A stretch of DNA of 64,000 nt from Actinomycetota bacterium (GTDB taxonomy: Bacteria > Actinomycetota > Acidimicrobiia > Acidimicrobiales > RAAP-2), in contig WLNI01000003.1 of the NCBI GenBank assembly GCA_009699875.1, positions 72,814 to 136,813 of the forward strand, in the 5' to 3' direction. This document shows positions 7,958 through 17,083 of the stretch, piece by piece. The translations under genes were made by a program, and so were the position numbers. The notes under the pieces are model-generated. The model was not told the origin of the DNA, made no database searches, and saw only the letters and a list, made by a program, of their open reading frames with translations. Each line of letters opens with the position of its first letter. Position 1 is the first letter of the stretch.

Positions 7958-9208
7958 ATGCAGGTTCTCATGGCTGAGCGCGCCTCGACGAAGCGATCAC
8001 GCCAGGAGAAAAGTCTGGTCCCGAGACTTTCGACGGCATCTTGGCTCTTAATCATCCTCGCCGCACTCTGCGTCATTGGTGTCGTCATGGTTGGTTCTGC
8101 GTCGTCGGTGATCTCGATATCCTTCTACGGCTCGCCCTGGTCAATCTTTTTCAAGGAACTGATCTGGATGGTTCTCGGGACGATTGCACTCGTCATTACT
8201 ATTCGAGTCGACTACCGGAAGTGGCGCCGGTGGATTCCTCTCGTCCTGGCGGGAACGCTGGTGCTTCTCGTCTTTGTCTTAGTTCCAGGACTTGGAGTCA
8301 CCTCTGGGGGATCAAGTCGATGGGTTGGTGTTGGACAGTTGAGAGTGCAGCCATCAGAGCTCATGAAGTTAGCGTTGGCACTCTTTGGCGCTGATCTGAT
8401 CGCCAAGCGCCAAGAGAATGGCGCAAGTGTGCGAATGATGATCGGACCTTTAGTTGCGGTGGCTGGCCTGGCGTGTGCACTGGTCATCATGCAGCCAGAC
8501 CTTGGGACCGCAATGGTGCTGATGGTCATTACCTTGGCGTTGGTCTTCGCCTCGGGAGTACCAAAACAGATCATCCTCAAAGGGGTATTAGGGACTACGG
8601 CTCTTGTGACAATTGCGGCGGTGGCAATGCCATATCGTCGAGAACGTCTGTTGAGCTTTATTGATCCTGGCTCATCTGCGTCGGGTTCTGGCTATCAAGT
8701 CGTCCAATCACTCATTGGCCTGGGCTCGGGACATCTCTTTGGTTTAGGTCTCGGTAACAGTCATGAGAAGTGGGGTCTGCTCCCAAACGCGCATACCGAC
8801 TTCATGTTCTCCATCATCGGAGAAGAGCTTGGCCTCATCGGAGCCTTTACGGTTATTGTCTTGATCGGTATTTTTGTCCTCAAAGGGCTTCGAGCGGCCG
8901 AACAGGCGCCAGATCGTTTTGGGGGACTCTTGGCGGTGGGGCTGATCTCCTGGATCGGCGCTGAGGCAATGATCAATATCGGAGCAGTATTGGGCGCGCT
9001 GCCGGTCACTGGGATTCCCTTGCCGTTTATCTCTTTTGGTGGCTCATCGCTCATTATCACGATGGCTGCAGCGGGAATGCTGATCAATATCGCACGCCAA
9101 GGAGGGGCCACGCCAAAGGCGACGCCGAAAAAGAAGTCGTCTCGAGCATCCTCAGGAAACGCGCGCACACCTGCCACACGAACGGCTCGTCCCGCTCGGG
9201 CGAGGTGA
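7958..9208 (+). CDS. ftsW: Septal peptidoglycan polymerase FtsW (SEDS family)
   Basis: A SEDS glycosyltransferase with about ten membrane segments that polymerises lipid II at the septum with FtsI. Recognisable blocks are GSSRWVGVGQLRVQPSELMKLAL, MQPDLGTAMVL, GYQVVQSLIGLGSGHLFGLGLGNS, PNAHTDFMFSIIGEELGLIG and the C-terminal GIPLPFISFGGSSLI. A basic Ala/Pro/Thr-rich tail ends the protein. The start is uncertain: in-frame GTG 7919, ATG 7958 and ATG 7970 are possible, and 7958 has the better GGAAAA-type ribosome site. Only 25-64 nt separate it from mraY, so there is no room for murD, which normally sits here. Its end overlaps murG by GTGA. Confidence 0.95.
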   Translation: MQVLMAERASTKRSRQEKSLVPRLSTASWLLIILAALCVIGVVMVGSASSVISISFYGSPWSIFFKELIWMVLGTIALVITIRVDYRKWRRWIPLVLAGTLVLLVFVLVPGLGVTSGGSSRWVGVGQLRVQPSELMKLALALFGADLIAKRQENGASVRMMIGPLVAVAGLACALVIMQPDLGTAMVLMVITLALVFASGVPKQIILKGVLGTTALVTIAAVAMPYRRERLLSFIDPGSSASGSGYQVVQSLIGLGSGHLFGLGLGNSHEKWGLLPNAHTDFMFSIIGEELGLIGAFTVIVLIGIFVLKGLRAAEQAPDRFGGLLAVGLISWIGAEAMINIGAVLGALPVTGIPLPFISFGGSSLIITMAAAGMLINIARQGGATPKATPKKKSSRASSGNARTPATRTARPARAR

Positions 9209-10317
9209 AACGTCCCATCGTTCTCGCAGGAGGCGGCACGGGAGGACACGTGTTTGTCGCTGATGCGATCGCCAAGGCGCTGGTCGCGTCCGGTGAGACT
9301 CGAGACGCACTTGGCTTTGTCGGATCTCGTCGAGGGCAAGAGAGTGTCCTTCTTGCTGATTCGGGCATCTCGCTCACACTGTTGCCCGGTCGAGGAATTA
9401 AACGATCGCTCTCGCCAAGGACAGTTCTTGACAACATAGGTGCGATGATCGGTCTTGGTGCTGCATTTGTGACAATGGTGGTGCGCTTCGGCCGTAACCG
9501 ACCACGTGCAGTGGTGTCGGTCGGTGGCTACGCAGCGCTTCCCGCAGGTCTGGCGGCCGCACTGTGGCGAGTGCCACTCATCCTTGTCAATATTGATGCG
9601 GTTCCAGGCTCGACGCACCGGCTCTTGGCTCGAGTCGCAGTGGCATCGTGTGTGATCGGCGATGACGTCGATCTTCCACACCCCACGGTGACGGGCGCAC
9701 CAGTTCGAGATGAGTTTGTCCAGATCGATCGGAGCCCGAGTGGGCGACAAGCGGCAAAACGAACATTGAACTGTGATCCAGAGCGGCCACTAATCAGCGT
9801 GATGACCGGCTCACTCGGTGCACGTTCTGTCAACTTGTCAGTGCTTGAACTTGCTGGAGCGTGGTCTGCTCGACCCTTGACGATCTATCACGTCTGTGGG
9901 AGCCGAGACTTTACAGAGGTTTCGAGTCGAGCAGCACACATTGAAGGAGAGCTCGAGTACCGAGTGGTGGAGTTCGAAGAGCGCCCAGGGGTGCTGTATC
10001 AAGCCACTGACGTCTTGGTGAGCCGAGCCGGTGCGCTGAGTATCGCGGAGATCGCAGTGAGTGGAGTAGCGGCCATCATGGTTCCCCTCCCTGGAGCCCC
10101 AGGGGATCACCAAACAAAAAATGCCCAGTCGCTGGTGGCTCACGATGCTGGGATTTTGGTGAGCGATGGCGATCTCACCGCCCAGCGACTTGGAGAAGAG
10201 ATTGACCGCCTTCTCAACGACCCGACGGCTCGGGCCAACATTGAAGAAAATGCCCGAGCGCGTGGCAGATCTGACGCGGCAGAGCGAGTGGCGACGGTGG
10301 TGATGAGTTATGTCTGA
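9205..10317 (+). CDS. murG: UDP-GlcNAc:lipid I N-acetylglucosaminyltransferase MurG
   Basis: MurG (370 residues, GT28 family) converts lipid I to lipid II at the cytoplasmic membrane face. The N-terminal LAGGGTGGHVF loop is the family signature, and the C-terminal UDP-GlcNAc site is present around LVSRAGALSIAEIAVSGVAAIMVPLPGAPGDHQTKNA. In most MurG proteins the last block reads P-x-x-x-A-x-x-x-H-Q-x-x-N-A, as here. The GTG start overlaps the ftsW stop by 4 nt. Confidence 0.97.
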   Translation: MKRPIVLAGGGTGGHVFVADAIAKALVASGETRDALGFVGSRRGQESVLLADSGISLTLLPGRGIKRSLSPRTVLDNIGAMIGLGAAFVTMVVRFGRNRPRAVVSVGGYAALPAGLAAALWRVPLILVNIDAVPGSTHRLLARVAVASCVIGDDVDLPHPTVTGAPVRDEFVQIDRSPSGRQAAKRTLNCDPERPLISVMTGSLGARSVNLSVLELAGAWSARPLTIYHVCGSRDFTEVSSRAAHIEGELEYRVVEFEERPGVLYQATDVLVSRAGALSIAEIAVSGVAAIMVPLPGAPGDHQTKNAQSLVAHDAGILVSDGDLTAQRLGEEIDRLLNDPTARANIEENARARGRSDAAERVATVVMSYV

Positions 10318-11692
10318 GCTTCATGAAGTGATTGATCTCACCGTCCCGGCATCGATTCACGTCGTTGGGGTCGGTGGCGCAGGAATGAGTGCGCTCGCGA
10401 TCGTGCTGGCGCAGATGGGCCACACGGTCTCTGGCTCCGATATTCATGAGTCGCAAGTCTTCGACCAACTCCGGCGAGCAGGGGTTGACGTCAAGACTGG
10501 ACACAGTGAGTCAAATAGAGGAGACGCTCACTGGGTGACGTCGTCGCCGGCGGTGAGAGAGAACAACGTTGAACTCACGAGTGCTCGAGAGAACGGATGT
10601 CGCCTCATGAGTCGTGCAGAGATGCTCGGGGCACTGACTCGGGTGGCGAAGACAATGGCGGTCGCAGGAACGCATGGCAAGACAACGACAACATCGATGC
10701 TCTCGTTGATCTTGGTCCATGCACAACGGCGGCCTTCGTTTCTCATTGGCGCTCCGCTCAGTGGGATGGGCATCAATGCCGTGTGGAATGAAGGGTCGCT
10801 CTTGGTCCTCGAAGCCGACGAGAGCTATGGAAGTTTTGGTGAACTTGAACCGTGGATGAGTGGTGTCACCAATATCGAAGCTGATCATCTGGACTACTAC
10901 CAAACACTCAGTGAACTTGAAGCAGCCTTTGAGCGACTGTGCGAACGAACAACTGGACCAGTGCTCTATAACGCTGACGACGAGGGCGCAGCTCGAGTCG
11001 GAAGGGCCCGACATGGGATCGGCGTCGGCATCGAAAAGGGGAACGATGTCTTGGTCCATGGGGTTTCCCTCGAGCGAGCATCATCATCTTTCAAGCTTGG
11101 GCTTCCAAGTGGGTCAACGCTGTCGCTTCGAATCGCCGCCCCTGGGCGACACAATGTTCAAAACGCTGCGCTCGCAGCAGCGATGGCATCGGTGGCCGGT
11201 GTCGATGACGAAGCCGTCGTGGAGGGATTGGCGCACTTTACGGGAGTCCCTCGGCGCTTTGAGTTCCGAGGGAGTGCGAGCGGCATCACGTTCGTCGATG
11301 ACTACGCGCATCTGCCGAGCGAAGTTGCTGCCACAGTTGCCGCTGGATTGGCTGGAGGGTTTACTCGAGTGATCTGTGTGTTTCAACCCCATCGCTATAC
11401 GAGGACCCAAGCGGTCTCGCAAGGGTTTGCCCATTCATTTGATGGAGCACACCACGTGGTGGTCACGCCAATTTATGGATCAGGAGAAGAGCCGATACCT
11501 GGGGTCTCTGGTCGACTTGTCGCGCAAGCAGTTACCCCACACATGAGCTCAGGCACCGTCCACTTTGTTGAGGACCCCTCCCTCGTGGTTGACGAGGTCC
11601 TCGCACTTCTTGAGCCAGGTGACCTCTGTTTAACGATGGGGGCAGGAGACTTAACTGAACTTCCAGAGCGCCTGATTGAGCGACTTCGATGA
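10310..11692 (+). CDS. murC: UDP-N-acetylmuramate:L-alanine ligase MurC
   Basis: MurC (460 residues) adds L-alanine to UDP-MurNAc, the first stem-peptide step. It shows the N-terminal nucleotide fold (VVGVGGAGMSALAIVLAQMGH), the ATP loop AGTHGKTTTTSML, the EADESYGSF block and the C-terminal DDYAHLPSEVAATV and FQPHRYTRTQ motifs. It overlaps murG by 8 nt and shares ATGA with murB. Among the four Mur ligases only MurC and MurE are encoded in this cluster. Confidence 0.97.
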   Translation: MSELHEVIDLTVPASIHVVGVGGAGMSALAIVLAQMGHTVSGSDIHESQVFDQLRRAGVDVKTGHSESNRGDAHWVTSSPAVRENNVELTSARENGCRLMSRAEMLGALTRVAKTMAVAGTHGKTTTTSMLSLILVHAQRRPSFLIGAPLSGMGINAVWNEGSLLVLEADESYGSFGELEPWMSGVTNIEADHLDYYQTLSELEAAFERLCERTTGPVLYNADDEGAARVGRARHGIGVGIEKGNDVLVHGVSLERASSSFKLGLPSGSTLSLRIAAPGRHNVQNAALAAAMASVAGVDDEAVVEGLAHFTGVPRRFEFRGSASGITFVDDYAHLPSEVAATVAAGLAGGFTRVICVFQPHRYTRTQAVSQGFAHSFDGAHHVVVTPIYGSGEEPIPGVSGRLVAQAVTPHMSSGTVHFVEDPSLVVDEVLALLEPGDLCLTMGAGDLTELPERLIERLR

Positions 11693-12579
11693 ACACAGGA
11701 CTCCACGACCCTTTCGGCGCTCGAACGACCTATCGAGTTGGAGGAGATGCTCGAGCACTTGTCGAGATTGAGAGCCTTGACGCGTTGTGTTCGCTTTCAG
11801 GCGATCTTCGATCCGACGTCGACACCTATGTGTTGGGTCGAGGTTCGAACACCCTGGTCGCTGACCAAGGATTTGATGGCGTTGTGATCCACCTTGGGGA
11901 GAGCTTTCGAGAAATCTCGATCGACCTCGAGAGTGCGCGCGTCGTGGCGGGAGGAGCGGCCGACTTGCCGGTGGTTGCCCGAAAGAGTGTTGACGCGGCA
12001 CTCACAGGTTTTGAATGGGCGGTCGGCGTCCCAGGGACCATTGGGGGAGCCGTCAAGATGAATGCGGGAGGACATGGCGCGGACATGGCGTCCTCGTTGA
12101 TCTCGGTCGAGGTACTCACCTTTGGATCCCAAACTCCTCGAGTCATGGATCGTGACGAACTCGACTTTGCGTATCGATCATCCGCTCTGACGAATCGAGA
12201 CCTTGTGATCTCGGCCACCTTGCAACTTTCGCCAGGCGAAAAAGAATCATCGCTCGGGACGCTGAAGGAGATCGTTCGTTGGCGCAGAGAACACCAACCA
12301 GGTGGCTCGAACTGCGGAAGTGTCTTTACCAATCCTCCGGGTGACTCAGCGGGTCGTTTGATTGAAGATGCGGGGGCCAAAGGTCTCCGGCTGGGAACTG
12401 CGCAGGTGTCAGAGAAGCATGCGAACTTTATTCAGGCAGATGAAGGTGGCTCAGCCGACGACGTCGTCGCGCTGATGGACCGAGTCCGCTCAATGGTCGA
12501 AGCGCACTCGGGAGTCTCTCTGAGCACTGAAGTCAAAATGGTGGGATTCAGCCCCCACGAGGCTGGGCCAGCAACCTGA
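11689..12579 (+). CDS. murB: UDP-N-acetylenolpyruvoylglucosamine reductase MurB
   Basis: MurB (296 residues) is the FAD enzyme that reduces UDP-GlcNAc-enolpyruvate to UDP-MurNAc with NADPH. FAD-binding blocks TTYRVGGDAR, VLGRGSNTLVAD and GVPGTIGGAVKMNAGGHG are present. The C-terminal NCGSVFTNPPG segment includes the serine expected to donate a proton, followed by AGRLIEDAGAKGLRLGTAQVSEKHANFI. The short loop between these domains fits the common bacterial forms. It overlaps murC (ATGA) and shares one base with ftsQ. Confidence 0.96.
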   Translation: MNTGLHDPFGARTTYRVGGDARALVEIESLDALCSLSGDLRSDVDTYVLGRGSNTLVADQGFDGVVIHLGESFREISIDLESARVVAGGAADLPVVARKSVDAALTGFEWAVGVPGTIGGAVKMNAGGHGADMASSLISVEVLTFGSQTPRVMDRDELDFAYRSSALTNRDLVISATLQLSPGEKESSLGTLKEIVRWRREHQPGGSNCGSVFTNPPGDSAGRLIEDAGAKGLRLGTAQVSEKHANFIQADEGGSADDVVALMDRVRSMVEAHSGVSLSTEVKMVGFSPHEAGPAT

Positions 12580-13373
12580 TGGCAACGAGCACGACCAAGA
12601 AGCGATCGAAGGGAACGGTTGTCAGAGACCCCCGGCTCTCACAGCGTCGAGCGGCCGTGGCCCGCTCAAAGACTCGGCGGCGCCTCTGGATTGCAGGCTC
12701 GATTTTTGTGGTGCTCGCACTCGTGGTCGGCACGTGGTTCTTACTTCACACTTCACTCTTCTCGGCCAAGACCATCACGGTAAGTGGCGCAGTTCATGAG
12801 TCACCCGCTCAAGTGATTGATGCGGCTGGGTTGAGTGCTCACCCGCCGTTGATTTCAATTAATCCAGCTGGCGCTGAAACTGGAATTGATCAACTCGGTT
12901 GGGTGAAATCCTCGCACGTCTCTCTCCACTGGCCGTCAACTGTCAACATCACCGTTGTTGAACGCACACCGGTGGCGAGTGCAACGAGTGGGTCAACGAT
13001 GTATCTCATCGATGAGACTGGACGCATCTTGAGTATTTCTAAAACGCCCGTCGCAGGATTAGTCTCCCTGAACGTTCCAGATGGCACACACTTTGTTGTT
13101 GGGACGAGCCTGCCACTTCGCGTCCTGCCCGCAGCAAGCGTGGCGGGATCCTTGCCACCAGCATTTAAGGACCAAGTCGCAGCAGTGATCGCTCACCCAG
13201 ATGGCACTGTCAGCCTCCAGTTGACGTCGCCGATCACTATTAATCTCGGCACCACCGCCCAATTGGACGCAAAATATAGAGACATTGCCAGTGTGATCGC
13301 CGGGGCCACGCTTCATCCGGGCGACGTTGTTGACGTGTCGGTTCCCCAAGCCTCAACCATCACTGGCCCCTAA
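12579..13373 (+). CDS. ftsQ: Cell division protein FtsQ (POTRA domain)
   Basis: The 264-residue protein has a basic cytoplasmic N-terminus (about 1-38), one membrane helix (about 39-62, WIAGSIFVVLALVVGTWFLL), a POTRA domain beginning SLFSAKTITVSGAVHESPAQVIDAAG, and a beta domain with VERTPVASA. FtsQ recruits FtsL/FtsB and later divisome proteins. The position between murB and ftsZ agrees. The start overlaps murB by one base. Confidence 0.93.
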   Translation: MATSTTKKRSKGTVVRDPRLSQRRAAVARSKTRRRLWIAGSIFVVLALVVGTWFLLHTSLFSAKTITVSGAVHESPAQVIDAAGLSAHPPLISINPAGAETGIDQLGWVKSSHVSLHWPSTVNITVVERTPVASATSGSTMYLIDETGRILSISKTPVAGLVSLNVPDGTHFVVGTSLPLRVLPAASVAGSLPPAFKDQVAAVIAHPDGTVSLQLTSPITINLGTTAQLDAKYRDIASVIAGATLHPGDVVDVSVPQASTITGP

Positions 13374-13425
13374 GAGTATTCGGCCTAAGCCTATTCCAGG
13401 GCTTTTCTGCCAGGGGATTAGGGCC

Positions 13426-13436
13426 TACGGTACGAT
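13426..13436 (+). promoter_or_regulatory. Possible -10 region before ftsZ
   Basis: Two overlapping TANNNT boxes, TACGGT (13426-13431) and TACGAT (13431-13436), sit in the 141-nt gap before the preferred ftsZ start. This is the first real gap since mraZ, so a separate ftsZ promoter is plausible. No clear -35 was found. Confidence 0.3.
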
Positions 13437-13514
13437 TGAGCGCTGAGTGTCCACCACCTACGAGGTGGGCTCAGGCAGGATATGGGCAACCCCACGAGAG
13501 GACTAGGGACGATT

Positions 13515-14612
13515 ATGACGATTTCTCCACAGAGCAACTACCTCGCACTCATCAAGGTGATTGGTGTTGGTGGCGGCGGTGTCAACGCCGTGAACCGAAT
13601 GATCGAGTCGGGTCTTCGGAACGTTGAATTTATCGCAGCGAATACTGACACCCAAGCGCTCTTGAGTAGTGATGCTGATCTCAAACTCGATATTGGCCGT
13701 GAGTTGACACGTGGGCTCGGAGCGGGCTCTGACCCTGAAATTGGACGTTTGGCCGCAGAAGAACATCGAGGCGAGATCGAAGAGGCACTGAAAGGTGCCG
13801 ACATGGTCTTTATTACTGCAGGAAAAGGAGGCGGAACCGGAACCGGTGCCGCCCCTGTTGTCGCAGAGATAGCGAAGGGACTCGGAGCGCTCACGATTGG
13901 CGTGGTCACGCGACCATTTGCTTTCGAAGGTCGACGACGCTCTACGCAGGCCGAAAAAGGAATTCAGATTCTGAAGGAAAAAGTTGACACGTTGATCGTG
14001 ATTCCGAACGATCGTCTTTTGACGGTATCGAACGATCAGACGTCGATGATGAACGCGTTCAAAATCGCCGACGAGGTCCTCCTCCAAGGTGTGCGGGGAA
14101 TCACTGACTTGATCACGGTCCCAGGTCTCATCAACACCGACTTTGCCGACGTCAAAATGGTAATGACGAACGCTGGAACCGCCATTATGGGGATTGGATC
14201 TTCGACTGGAGAGGGACGAGCGGTCAATGCCGCACGAGCTGCGATCACGAGCCCCCTTCTCGAAGCCTCAATCGAAGGAGCGAGAGGGATTCTGCTGAAT
14301 ATTGCGGGTGGATCGCAGTTGGGCCTCTTTGAGGTGAATGAAGCCGCTGAGATCGTTCACTCCGTGGCTCATCCAGATGCCAACATCATCTTTGGAGCAG
14401 TGATTGATGACTCGATGGGAGAAGAAGTTCGAGTCACCGTCATCGCCGCTGGTTTTGAGCGATGGGAAGGTCGAGCATCGTCAAGTGGCTCAAGTCTGGG
14501 TCTTTCTGACACGCCAGAGCCCGTTGACATCTTCGCTGACGTTACTGATGGAGACCTTGGTCTCGGCGGTGGCGGCGATGACGACTTCGACGTCCCTTCG
14601 TTTTTGCGATAA
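13515..14612 (+). CDS. ftsZ: Cell division GTPase FtsZ
   Basis: FtsZ forms the cytokinetic ring. The 365-residue product has the core [26 protein letters not shown], the GTP signature [13 protein letters not shown], the T7 catalytic loop region ([14 protein letters not shown]) and the C-terminal peptide [11 protein letters not shown] that binds SepF in actinobacteria. ATG 13515 ([15 protein letters not shown]) is preferred because it gives the conserved family start and has AGGGAC just upstream; an in-frame ATG at 13482 would add 11 residues. There is no ftsA, as is normal for this phylum, and sepF follows two genes later. Confidence 0.97.
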   Translation: MTISPQSNYLALIKVIGVGGGGVNAVNRMIESGLRNVEFIAANTDTQALLSSDADLKLDIGRELTRGLGAGSDPEIGRLAAEEHRGEIEEALKGADMVFITAGKGGGTGTGAAPVVAEIAKGLGALTIGVVTRPFAFEGRRRSTQAEKGIQILKEKVDTLIVIPNDRLLTVSNDQTSMMNAFKIADEVLLQGVRGITDLITVPGLINTDFADVKMVMTNAGTAIMGIGSSTGEGRAVNAARAAITSPLLEASIEGARGILLNIAGGSQLGLFEVNEAAEIVHSVAHPDANIIFGAVIDDSMGEEVRVTVIAAGFERWEGRASSSGSSLGLSDTPEPVDIFADVTDGDLGLGGGGDDDFDVPSFLR

Positions 14613-14617
14613 GCACA

Positions 14618-15277
14618 TTGCCCCTCTCTCGGGCGACCGACGTTGCCGCAATTCAAGAAGCTCGCGCAGCGCTCGAGTCGCGTATCGCTGCTGCCGGGGG
14701 AGACCCGAGTTCAATCACAATCGTGGCGGTGACAAAGTCGTTCGGGATTGAAACCGTCGAAGCTGCTCTGGCTGCGGGAATGACAACCCTTGGAGAGAAC
14801 TATGCAGCCGAGCTGATTGAAAAAGCTGCAGGGATTTCCAATGACGATGTGTCATGGCACTACCTCGGCGCCATCCAGACCAACAAGGTGGGACGTCTCG
14901 CTCAGGTGACGTCATGTTTTGAAGGCCTTGCTCGAGAGCGCGAAGCTGAAGCAATCGCGCTTCGGCGACCTGGAGCAACGGTGATGGTCCAGGTTGAGCT
15001 CACCGGGCTTCCGGGTCGAAATGGAGTTGCTCCTCATGAGGTCCAGAGCCTCGTAGAGCGGGCCCAGACCCTCGGATTAGAGGTTGCAGGCCTCATGACG
15101 GTGGCGCCTCAGGAGCCGGATCGGGCAAGAGCGGCATTCAGGAAAGTGCGGGAGATGAAAGAGGATTTGGGCCTGGCAGAAGCCAGTATGGGCATGAGCG
15201 ATGACCTTGAAATCGCTGTAGAGGAGGGGTCCACCATGATCCGGGTCGGCAGGGGCCTCTTTGGGGCCCGATCCTGA
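14618..15277 (+). CDS. yggS: YggS-family pyridoxal phosphate homeostasis protein
   Basis: A 219-residue PLP-binding TIM-barrel protein of the PLPBP/YggS family, involved in vitamin B6 balance rather than a known catalytic step. The PLP lysine lies in IVAVTKSFG, followed by GENYAAEL, HYLGAIQTNK and the phosphate-binding end SMGMSDDLEIAVEEGSTMIRVGRGLFG. The start appears to be TTG at 14618, 5 nt after ftsZ. Adjacent position to ftsZ and sepF is standard in Gram-positive bacteria. Confidence 0.94.
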   Translation: MPLSRATDVAAIQEARAALESRIAAAGGDPSSITIVAVTKSFGIETVEAALAAGMTTLGENYAAELIEKAAGISNDDVSWHYLGAIQTNKVGRLAQVTSCFEGLAREREAEAIALRRPGATVMVQVELTGLPGRNGVAPHEVQSLVERAQTLGLEVAGLMTVAPQEPDRARAAFRKVREMKEDLGLAEASMGMSDDLEIAVEEGSTMIRVGRGLFGARS

Positions 15278-15287
15278 AGGACCTGAC

Positions 15288-15303
15288 CCACTGGCGTCAG
15301 TGG
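15288..15303 (+). other. Perfect 6-bp inverted repeat upstream of sepF
   Basis: CCACTG, a GCGT loop and CAGTGG form a small hairpin just after yggS. It has no following T run, so it is a poor intrinsic terminator. A TAGAGT box follows at 15307-15312 and could serve a sepF promoter. Confidence 0.35.
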
Positions 15304-15377
15304 CCTAGAGTAGATGCGAGGCCCGCCCCACTCGGGGGAGGGACGTGAGAGCGACGACGAGAGACGAGGCGGCAGGA

Positions 15378-15986
15378 ATGGCCGGAAGCATTCGAAAAAT
15401 CATGGCTTATTTAGGTCTGGTTGACGATGAATATGACGACTACGACGATCTGTCCGATCGAAATCGGCCCCTCCCTTCACGGGCGGCACCAAGCCGATCA
15501 TCGAGACCCGAACCACGAGAGCGAGATCGCGATCGCAGTTGGGACCGAGACCAAGAAGATCGCTACGACTCTCGTCTAGAGCCAGCGCGAATGGCCCCAG
15601 TGACTCGAATTCGACCAATGACCCGAGATGGCGCGCCAGCGGCTGGACCAGGGATGGGATCGTCGGTCGCCCCTCGTGCCCCCATGGGATCAAAGCCGAT
15701 GAGTGATGCGTCTCGTGTTCATGTTGTGGCGCCCATTCGTTTTGCTGACGCCAAGGAGATTGGAGATTTTATTCGCCAGTCGAATCCAGTCATCATGAAT
15801 CTCCAACAAGCAGATCGAGACCTTCAACGCCGAATGATCGACTTCTGTTCGGGTATCGCGTATGCCGCAGGCTGCTCAATGGAGCGAGTCGCGGATCAAG
15901 TGTTCTTGCTCACACCAGACGACGTCACGGTCTCACCTGAAGAGCGTGCTCGCCTTGAGCGTCGTGGCTTTAATCGCGACGACTAA
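15378..15986 (+). CDS. sepF: Cell division protein SepF
   Basis: SepF anchors FtsZ to the membrane in bacteria without FtsA. The product (about 202 residues) starts MAGSIRKIMAYLGLVDD, the amphipathic membrane-binding helix. It continues with an acidic DEYDDYDDLSD run and a highly charged low-complexity linker rich in Arg/Asp (about 45-70). It ends in the SepF fold (VAPIRFADAKEIGDFIRQSNPVIMNL, FCSGIAYAAGCSMERV, VFLLTPDDV). ATG 15378 is chosen over the upstream in-frame GTG 15345 because it begins exactly at the membrane helix. Confidence 0.94.
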   Translation: MAGSIRKIMAYLGLVDDEYDDYDDLSDRNRPLPSRAAPSRSSRPEPRERDRDRSWDRDQEDRYDSRLEPARMAPVTRIRPMTRDGAPAAGPGMGSSVAPRAPMGSKPMSDASRVHVVAPIRFADAKEIGDFIRQSNPVIMNLQQADRDLQRRMIDFCSGIAYAAGCSMERVADQVFLLTPDDVTVSPEERARLERRGFNRDD

Positions 15987-15989
15987 GCC

Positions 15990-16253
15990 GTGATTCTTCA
16001 TTTTCTCGGGTTTCTTCTCGAGATCTACCTTCTACTTCTAATCGCCCGGGCGCTCTTGAGCTGGTTCACCATGAGCTCAAGCTCTGCTTTGGACACAATA
16101 AACAGAATCCTTTTTGCCCTGACAGAGCCGGTCTTGAGGCCCATTCGCAAGGTCATCCCGCCCGTGAGGATCGGTGGAACGTACTTAGATCTCTCAATTT
16201 TGCTGGTCTTCGTGGTGGCGCAGTTCCTGATCTTGCCGATCCTGCTTCGTTAG
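15990..16253 (+). CDS. yggT: YggT-family membrane protein
   Basis: An 87-residue protein with two membrane helices (about 5-25 and 60-85) separated by TEPVLRPIRKVIPPVRIGGTYLDLS, the hallmark loop of the YggT family. It occurs next to sepF and divIVA in most Gram-positive bacteria and has been linked to division-site function and osmotic stress, but its activity is not defined. The start is GTG 3 nt after sepF. Confidence 0.92.
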   Translation: MILHFLGFLLEIYLLLLIARALLSWFTMSSSSALDTINRILFALTEPVLRPIRKVIPPVRIGGTYLDLSILLVFVVAQFLILPILLR

Positions 16254-16279
16254 CGGTTTCGCTCTTCGGGCCAAATTGG

Positions 16280-16285
16280 TAGGGT
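16280..16285 (+). promoter_or_regulatory. Candidate -10 box (TAGGGT) for divIVA
   Basis: TAGGGT ends 7 nt before ATG 16293. This spacing favours a leaderless divIVA mRNA starting at 16293 and argues against the in-frame GTG at 16284, which lies inside the box. Confidence 0.5.
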
Positions 16286-16292
16286 GGCCGAC

Positions 16293-16991
16293 ATGGACAA
16301 CGCAGGACTACCTAAAACCTCACTTGAAACCCTTCGCACCGTGGAGTTCCGTTTAGGACTTCGTGGGTACGACGTCGACGAAGTTGATGACTACTTGGAG
16401 AAAGTCGCTGTCGAAGCCGACGCCCTTCAAGAGCAACTCCGACAGATGACCGACCGTCTCCGTCAAGCGGCGGAGCGGATCGCTCTTCTCGAATCATCGA
16501 AGCCCGCTCAGAGTGCTGCTCCGGCGTCTCAAGACGTCAGTGCCAACGAGAGCGATAACGTTGACTCACTGACCCGCACTCTTGAAATGGCACAGCGGTT
16601 TGTTGACCAAACGAAACGAGAGTCAGAAGCTGAAGCAGCCAAGGTTGTTGCCGCAGCGAGCGACGAAGCTCGAAAACTTCGGGCCGACGCTGAAGATCGT
16701 TTCAAGGCTGACCTGAGCCGCCTTGAAGGTCTGAAATCAAAACTGACGACCGACGTAGAGTCCATGGCTCGCCAACTTGAATCAGAGAGGACGCGACTGC
16801 GATCCTCTCTTTCAGAAATGATTCAATGGATTGAAGACAACGTCCAGCCTGGTGCAGCGATCATGGCCTTGCGTCAGCCCAATGCAGAGGCTGAGGTCGA
16901 AATTGTTGAAACAGCCCACACGCCAGCGAGCCCACCTGCGGGTTTTGATGGACGCCCAATGGACGGCGACGAAAGAAATCTTCGGCCCTAA
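16293..16991 (+). CDS. divIVA: DivIVA/Wag31-type polar growth protein
   Basis: The 232-residue product begins with the DivIVA lipid-binding domain (TVEFRLGLRGYDVDEVDDYLEKVAVEADAL). Two coiled-coil stretches follow (about 30-70 and 100-185, Ala/Glu/Arg-rich heptads). DivIVA marks curved membrane and poles, and in actinobacteria directs wall synthesis and septum placement. ATG 16293 is preferred over GTG 16284 on promoter spacing. It closes the ftsZ-yggS-sepF-yggT-divIVA series typical of the phylum. Confidence 0.93.
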   Translation: MDNAGLPKTSLETLRTVEFRLGLRGYDVDEVDDYLEKVAVEADALQEQLRQMTDRLRQAAERIALLESSKPAQSAAPASQDVSANESDNVDSLTRTLEMAQRFVDQTKRESEAEAAKVVAAASDEARKLRADAEDRFKADLSRLEGLKSKLTTDVESMARQLESERTRLRSSLSEMIQWIEDNVQPGAAIMALRQPNAEAEVEIVETAHTPASPPAGFDGRPMDGDERNLRP

Positions 16992-17083
16992 CGACGGCTA
17001 GATGAGGACTCGTCGCTCATGGCCTGATAAGGTGCCCCACTTGTACTGCTCTGCGTATGGCATGAGCACTTGAGGAGGGTCTG

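Noticed and set aside
15288..15303. Intrinsic terminator after yggS
   Set aside because: The 6-bp hairpin has no following T run, and a possible promoter box comes directly after it.
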